DNA from: Candidatus Nanopelagicales bacterium
GTDB taxonomy: Bacteria; Actinomycetota; Actinomycetes; S36-B12
Reading direction: 5' to 3'
NCBI GenBank assembly: GCA_018402075.1
Contig: JAGYJP010000011.1
Span: 1 to 34,433 of the forward strand
Length of the DNA: 34,433 bases
The position numbers and the translations under genes were made by a program. Shown piece after piece: positions 31,095-34,433 of the stretch (its first letter is position 1; each line of letters opens with the position of its first letter). A model generated the notes under the pieces. It did not search any database. It was not told where the DNA came from and worked only from the letters and a program-made list of their open reading frames with translations.

Positions 31095-31351
31095 ACTTTG
31101 ACATTTCATCTGAGTGGGTGAATGAAGGTGATGTTCTTCGTCGCTCGGTGACCTGCGCAACATTTATGGGTGCCATTGAGCTTGTTGGCCTCGTGGCAAT
31201 TGCTGCCGAGGAAATGGATCATCATCCGGATATGGATATTCGCTGGCGCACGGTGACATTTGTCCTCAGCACGCACTCCGCCGGCACAATCACCGATCTT
31301 GACTTTCAACTTGCCCAAAGAATTGATGCACTTATTGTCGCGCAGAACTAG
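31091..31351 (+). CDS. Pterin-4a-carbinolamine dehydratase
   Basis: An 86-residue PCD/DCoH-family protein, slightly shorter than usual. AAEEMDHHPDMDIRWRTVTFVLSTHSAGTITDLDFQLAQRID carries the catalytic E-x3-H-H-P motif (about residues 42-48), the second conserved His (about 62) and the closing T-x-x-D-x-x-x-A helix. It dehydrates 4a-hydroxytetrahydropterin so that the cofactor can be recycled; some members have other roles, such as in molybdopterin or folate metabolism. It overlaps the dioxygenase gene. No pterin-dependent aromatic hydroxylase is in the window, so its pterin substrate is open. Confidence 0.9.
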   Translation: MNFDISSEWVNEGDVLRRSVTCATFMGAIELVGLVAIAAEEMDHHPDMDIRWRTVTFVLSTHSAGTITDLDFQLAQRIDALIVAQN

Positions 31352-31354
31352 ACT
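31349..31354 (+). promoter_or_regulatory. -10 element (TAGACT), leaderless-type
   Basis: Overlaps the TAG stop of the pterin dehydratase gene and ends 6 nt before the GTG at 31361. Confidence 0.5.
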
Positions 31355-31360
31355 TTTCAC

Positions 31361-31813
31361 GTGGGATCGAAAAGTTACGATGCACTGTGGGGCACGGCAC
31401 TGCGCACCACGACCCACCTACACAAATTCGTGCACTGGGCAAGTAAAGGAAAGCTCGGTCGCACATTCCCCGGTGGGGCACAGGTTGTCTGGATCACCAC
31501 ACTTGGTCGTAAGTCCGGTGATTGGCGGAGCACACCACTTCTCGCCGTTCCCATAGACGGTGGCTGGGGAATTGCCGGATCCAATGCAGGTCAGGAGAAA
31601 ATCCCGGGCTGGGTGTTCAACGTCGAGGCCGACGATCGCGGCCGCATCAGTATTGACGGGAACGAGACAGAAGCAATATTTACCCGAGTCGAGGGTGAAT
31701 TAAAAGAGCGCATTTATTCGGGGTTAATTTCCCAGTGGTCGGCGTATGACATGTACCAGCGAAACATCAAGAGGGAAATTCCGGTATTCCTGGTGAAGCC
31801 GTTGAGTCTCTAG
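31361..31813 (+). CDS. F420H2-dependent reductase, Ddn family
   Basis: A 150-residue deazaflavin-dependent nitroreductase/quinone reductase of the Ddn split-barrel family. [48 protein letters not shown] (about residues 45-92) is the F420-binding core: the TxGRKSG-x-x-R loop and the GSNxG-x-x-x-x-P-x-W-x-x-N motif. Such enzymes use reduced cofactor F420 to reduce quinones or other electrophiles. It starts at a leaderless GTG 9 bp after the pterin dehydratase stop, so it may be read both alone and with that operon. It shares a CTAG with the convergent rmlA: both stop codons are TAG. Confidence 0.9.
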   Translation: MGSKSYDALWGTALRTTTHLHKFVHWASKGKLGRTFPGGAQVVWITTLGRKSGDWRSTPLLAVPIDGGWGIAGSNAGQEKIPGWVFNVEADDRGRISIDGNETEAIFTRVEGELKERIYSGLISQWSAYDMYQRNIKREIPVFLVKPLSL

Positions 31814-32673
31814 TCTTTAGCCAAATTCAGTAAGTAATCGCCGTAGCCACTCTTGATAAGTGGTTGCGCAAGTTCACGAAGTTGCGCAGAAGTGATCCAG
31901 CCATTGCGCCACGCGATTTCCTCCACGCAACCGATCTTGGTGCCGGTGCGATCCTCCATGACGCGAACAAACTCGCCTGCATCTTGTAGGGACTTGAAAG
32001 TGCCGGTGTCTAACCACGCGGTTCCGCGTTCAAGGACGGTGACCCCAAGTTGCCCCTGTTGCAGGTAGTAATCGTTGACAGCGGTGATCTCGAGTTCACC
32101 GCGAGCAGATGGCTTAATCGCCTTCGCGACACCCACAACGCTGCTGTCATAAAAGTACAAACCGGGAACAGCAAAGTGACTTTTTGGCTGAACGGGTTTT
32201 TCTTCAATGGAAATGGCAACTCCATCTGGGCCGAACTCCACCACGCCGTATTCACTGGGGTTTGCAACTTCGTAGGCAAAAACATGTCCGCCGACCACTG
32301 CTGTTTGATCCGCCAGTTTGCGACCGAGGCTGGGTCCGTAGAACAGATTGTCGCCAAGAATCAGACCGGCGCTGTCCCCGGCAAGGAAGTCCTCAGCAAT
32401 GATGAATGCTTGCGCCAAGCCTTCTGGTTTCGGCTGCGCCGCGTACTCAATGGTCATGCCCCAAGAAGAACCATCGCCCAGTAACCGGGCAAAAGTCTCG
32501 GAATCTTCGGGGGTGGTAATGATCAAAACCTCGCGCAAACCCGCTGCCATCAAAGTTGCGAGTGGGTAGTGAATCATTGGTTTGTCGTACACGGGCAAAA
32601 GTTGCTTGCTCACGCCCTTGGTAATCGGCCACAACCGACTACCGGTGCCCCCAGCGAGAATGATCCCTTTCAT
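31810..32673 (-). CDS. rmlA: Glucose-1-phosphate thymidylyltransferase
   Basis: A 287-residue nucleotidyltransferase that makes dTDP-glucose, the first step toward dTDP-L-rhamnose. [38 protein letters not shown] is the RmlA nucleotide-binding signature. [36 protein letters not shown] and [19 protein letters not shown] are also diagnostic. It supplies the substrate of RmlB, encoded 25 kb away in the same window. The length is normal. The gene has no rml neighbour; the upstream gene on the same strand is the FkbM methyltransferase, 42 bp away, so those two may be co-transcribed. Confidence 0.96.
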   Translation of the reverse strand: MKGIILAGGTGSRLWPITKGVSKQLLPVYDKPMIHYPLATLMAAGLREVLIITTPEDSETFARLLGDGSSWGMTIEYAAQPKPEGLAQAFIIAEDFLAGDSAGLILGDNLFYGPSLGRKLADQTAVVGGHVFAYEVANPSEYGVVEFGPDGVAISIEEKPVQPKSHFAVPGLYFYDSSVVGVAKAIKPSARGELEITAVNDYYLQQGQLGVTVLERGTAWLDTGTFKSLQDAGEFVRVMEDRTGTKIGCVEEIAWRNGWITSAQLRELAQPLIKSGYGDYLLNLAKD

Positions 32674-32715
32674 GGCGCGAGGCTATCGAATCGCGGGATC
32701 ACTCCGGTCACGGTG

Positions 32716-33747
32716 TTAGTTATTCAGTAAGAATGGATTTTCATAGAGTTGGAAACCGTCTTGGACTGTGAAACCAGCCAGAGTCGGGTGGGTCATGGTG
32801 AAGATCGCTTTACAGGGTTCATCGATGATGATCCCCCAGCCGCGCTCCAAGAAGAAATCCTGTAATTGGCCTTCGGCCAATCGACTGTGAGTCCCCACCG
32901 CCATTAATTGCGCGTGATCTTGAACCCCACCTGCCTCAGCGTGGAGCAACTCGAATTCAACCCCTTGTACATCTATATGTAGGAGATCAATGCGCGGATT
33001 TCCCAAGGCGGTAAATAAATCGTTGAGGCGAATCGCGGTGACTTTCCGGTGTTTGAGGTGAGCACCCCGATAGTCGGTGCCCGAGTCGGGCATGGTGCAC
33101 ACCGCCAAACCCATGTCCATGCCATCGACATCGGGAAACTCCAAAACGGTATTTGAATGCCAACCGGCAGCTAAGAGAACAAGCACTGTTGCCGTGGAGC
33201 CTCGAATCTGACTCAAAATATCTTCAGCGGAGCCTTCAATAAGTTCGACATCAATTCCGTTGTCCTGAGCATGCTGAACAGCCCAGCGAGCGTGTTCGGG
33301 GTGAGCTTCGATCGCAATTCCTCGAGGAGTTAACCCACGTTCGCGCGCAGCAACTACTGCACTCACCACCCAGGGAGCCCACCCTGCTCCGACTTCCATA
33401 ATCCAAAAGTCGCCATCGGCTCGATCGAGTGCAAGGGCAAGCCCCACATATTCTTCAGCCTCGGATCGGTAGCCATCGTCTGGAATCGGTAATTCCACAC
33501 TCACAGTGTTGGCCAGTTCCTGCGGGGCCCACGACAGCATGGACATGCGCGTTCGCACACCCATCCAATCGATCAAGAAACCCTCGGCGGGGTTCAGAGA
33601 CGAATGTGTTCGCAATGACTCGAGTATTGATGGGTAATTCGTAGCGGGGCATGGGACGGTGACGCCATTGCCCAGTGACAGCACACGTGGTGGTGCAGGA
33701 GCAGGCGGTGCATCGGAATCGGGTTTTTTACCACTAAAGAGACCCAC
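32716..33747 (-). CDS. FkbM-family methyltransferase-like protein
   Basis: A 343-residue protein with a class I methyltransferase fold of the FkbM type. After a Pro-rich start (GLFSGKKPDSDAPPAPAPPRV) and a unique N-terminal part, the SAM-binding region is FWIMEVGAGWAPWVVSAVVAARERG, with IAIEAHPEHARWAVQHAQDNG as the acidic loop. LLHIDVQGVEFELLHA is the FkbM D-x-Q-G-x-E motif near the C-terminus. FkbM enzymes O-methylate sugars or lipids. The frame opens at ATG 33768, but GTG 33745-33747, 8 nt after a TATATT -10 box, gives the more natural start. It may modify a surface glycan. Confidence 0.8.
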   Translation of the reverse strand: MGLFSGKKPDSDAPPAPAPPRVLSLGNGVTVPCPATNYPSILESLRTHSSLNPAEGFLIDWMGVRTRMSMLSWAPQELANTVSVELPIPDDGYRSEAEEYVGLALALDRADGDFWIMEVGAGWAPWVVSAVVAARERGLTPRGIAIEAHPEHARWAVQHAQDNGIDVELIEGSAEDILSQIRGSTATVLVLLAAGWHSNTVLEFPDVDGMDMGLAVCTMPDSGTDYRGAHLKHRKVTAIRLNDLFTALGNPRIDLLHIDVQGVEFELLHAEAGGVQDHAQLMAVGTHSRLAEGQLQDFFLERGWGIIIDEPCKAIFTMTHPTLAGFTVQDGFQLYENPFLLNN

Positions 33748-33755
33748 GCTAGAAG

Positions 33756-33763
33756 AATATAGT
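33756..33763. promoter_or_regulatory. Overlapping divergent -10 boxes
   Basis: AATATAGT contains TATATT on the minus strand (33756-33761, 8 nt before the FkbM GTG) and TATAGT on the plus strand (33758-33763, 16 nt before the ABC-F ATG). The two RNA polymerases cannot occupy both at once. Confidence 0.5.
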
Positions 33764-33779
33764 CGCATCCGGTGTGTGC

Positions 33780-34433
33780 ATGTCAGTTATTGATCGGCAT
33801 GATGTTCCGGTGGCACCAACAACTCAAGTCAACCTCATCAGTTGTGAGTCTGTGTACAAGTCATATGGCGACCGACCGCTCCTGGCCAACGTGTCAATTG
33901 GAATTGGCAGGGGTGAGCGCGTTGGGGTTGTTGGCCGAAATGGTGCGGGCAAGAGCACACTTCTTCGAGTGCTGGCCGGTGGCGAGCCGCCGGATTCGGG
34001 TCGGGTAACCCGCGGAGCAAATGTCGTGATTGGTGAGCTCGATCAGGTCGGTGAATTCGGCGCCACCCAAACGGTTCGTGAATTGGTCCTCGGTGAGCGC
34101 GAGGATTACGAATGGGCGGGTGATTCCTCCACCCGCGAGATCCTGACCGAGCTATTGGGTGGATACGAACCGGAGCAACTCGACCGAGTGATCGCTCAAC
34201 TCTCCGGTGGTGAACGTCGGCGGGTTCACCTTGCCGCGCAATTAATTCGCGATGTCGATGTTCTCTTTCTCGATGAACCCACAAACCACCTCGATGTAGA
34301 AGTGATCGCATGGCTCGCGGAACACCTCAAGAAACGCCCAAAAATCGCCGTGGTCACGGTGACTCACGATCGATGGTTCCTCGACGAAGTGTGTGATCAC
34401 ATGTGGGAAGTCGTCGGTGGAAATGTGGAGGAG
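33780..34433 (+). CDS. ABC-F family ATPase, 3' part outside window
   Basis: The first 218 residues of an ABC-F protein, cut by the right edge. ISCESVYKSYGDRPLLANVSIGIGRGERVGVVG leads to Walker A GRNGAGKST, the signature LSGGERRRVHLA, Walker B VLFLDEPTNHLD and the switch His in VTHDRWFLDEVCDHMWEV. This is the first of two expected ABC domains; there are no membrane segments. ABC-F proteins act on the ribosome, as translation factors or in antibiotic resistance; the subtype is not clear from this half. ATG 33780 is chosen; GTG 33774 in the same frame is possible. Confidence 0.92.
   Translation, partial: MSVIDRHDVPVAPTTQVNLISCESVYKSYGDRPLLANVSIGIGRGERVGVVGRNGAGKSTLLRVLAGGEPPDSGRVTRGANVVIGELDQVGEFGATQTVRELVLGEREDYEWAGDSSTREILTELLGGYEPEQLDRVIAQLSGGERRRVHLAAQLIRDVDVLFLDEPTNHLDVEVIAWLAEHLKKRPKIAVVTVTHDRWFLDEVCDHMWEVVGGNVEE

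Overview
The window looks like a chromosome segment from an actinobacterium (Actinomycetota) with a compact, streamlined genome of moderate GC. I base this on the DUF5926 SEC-C protein, a response regulator / histidine kinase / GerMN-lipoprotein set like mtrAB-lpqB, an ECF sigma / RskA-type anti-sigma pair, an actinobacterial-type sortase with a DUF4397 surface protein, a Ddn-type F420-dependent reductase, and many genes whose start codon lies 6-8 nt after a TANNNT -10 box (leaderless transcription). Gene spacing is very tight. I see no insertion sequence, prophage, CRISPR array or rRNA. A close taxonomic placement is not possible by reading alone.

Layout. 1-3.5 kb: the start of a HAD phosphatase (cut by the window edge), a glycerophosphodiester phosphodiesterase, a DUF5926 protein, and a convergent pore-like membrane protein. 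3.5-7.9 kb: a DUF4446 membrane protein, a large secreted GLUG-repeat protein, and rmlB-rmlD for dTDP-rhamnose. 7.9-10.8 kb: a MazEF-type toxin-antitoxin pair with a three-site operator, a Cof-type HAD phosphatase and serS. 10.8-14.8 kb: a SET-domain protein, a quinone oxidoreductase, a TrkA-type potassium channel and a MoeA-like protein that lacks the canonical motifs. 15.1-20.5 kb: a zinc-ribbon thioredoxin, L-2-hydroxyglutarate oxidase, the two-component system with its GerMN lipoprotein, and a NlpC/P60 peptidase. 20.7-24.8 kb: a polysaccharide flippase, then a four-gene surface operon (DUF4397 protein, sortase, ECF sigma, anti-sigma). 24.9-28.8 kb: three tRNA genes (Ser-UGA, Ser-GCU, Arg-ACG) around a CrtO-like acyltransferase, a zinc alcohol dehydrogenase, an EamA transporter and a ROK kinase. 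28.8-34.4 kb: a 45-residue small protein, a photolyase-like protein with inverted domain order, a PhyH-type dioxygenase overlapping a pterin carbinolamine dehydratase, an F420-dependent reductase, rmlA, an FkbM methyltransferase and the start of an ABC-F ATPase.

Common themes. Several genes concern the cell envelope: rmlA/B/D, the flippase, the GLUG protein, the sortase system, the NlpC/P60 enzyme and the GerMN lipoprotein. The most unusual part is 28.8-31.8 kb. There a photolyase has its FAD domain first and its antenna-type domain last, and it stands next to pterin-, iron/2-oxoglutarate- and F420-linked enzymes. The sortase operon is also of interest, because the likely substrate has no LPXTG motif and the sortase has no arginine after its catalytic cysteine. 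All eight convergent protein-gene pairs overlap, abut, or are at most 21 bp apart, so there is almost no room for ordinary terminators.
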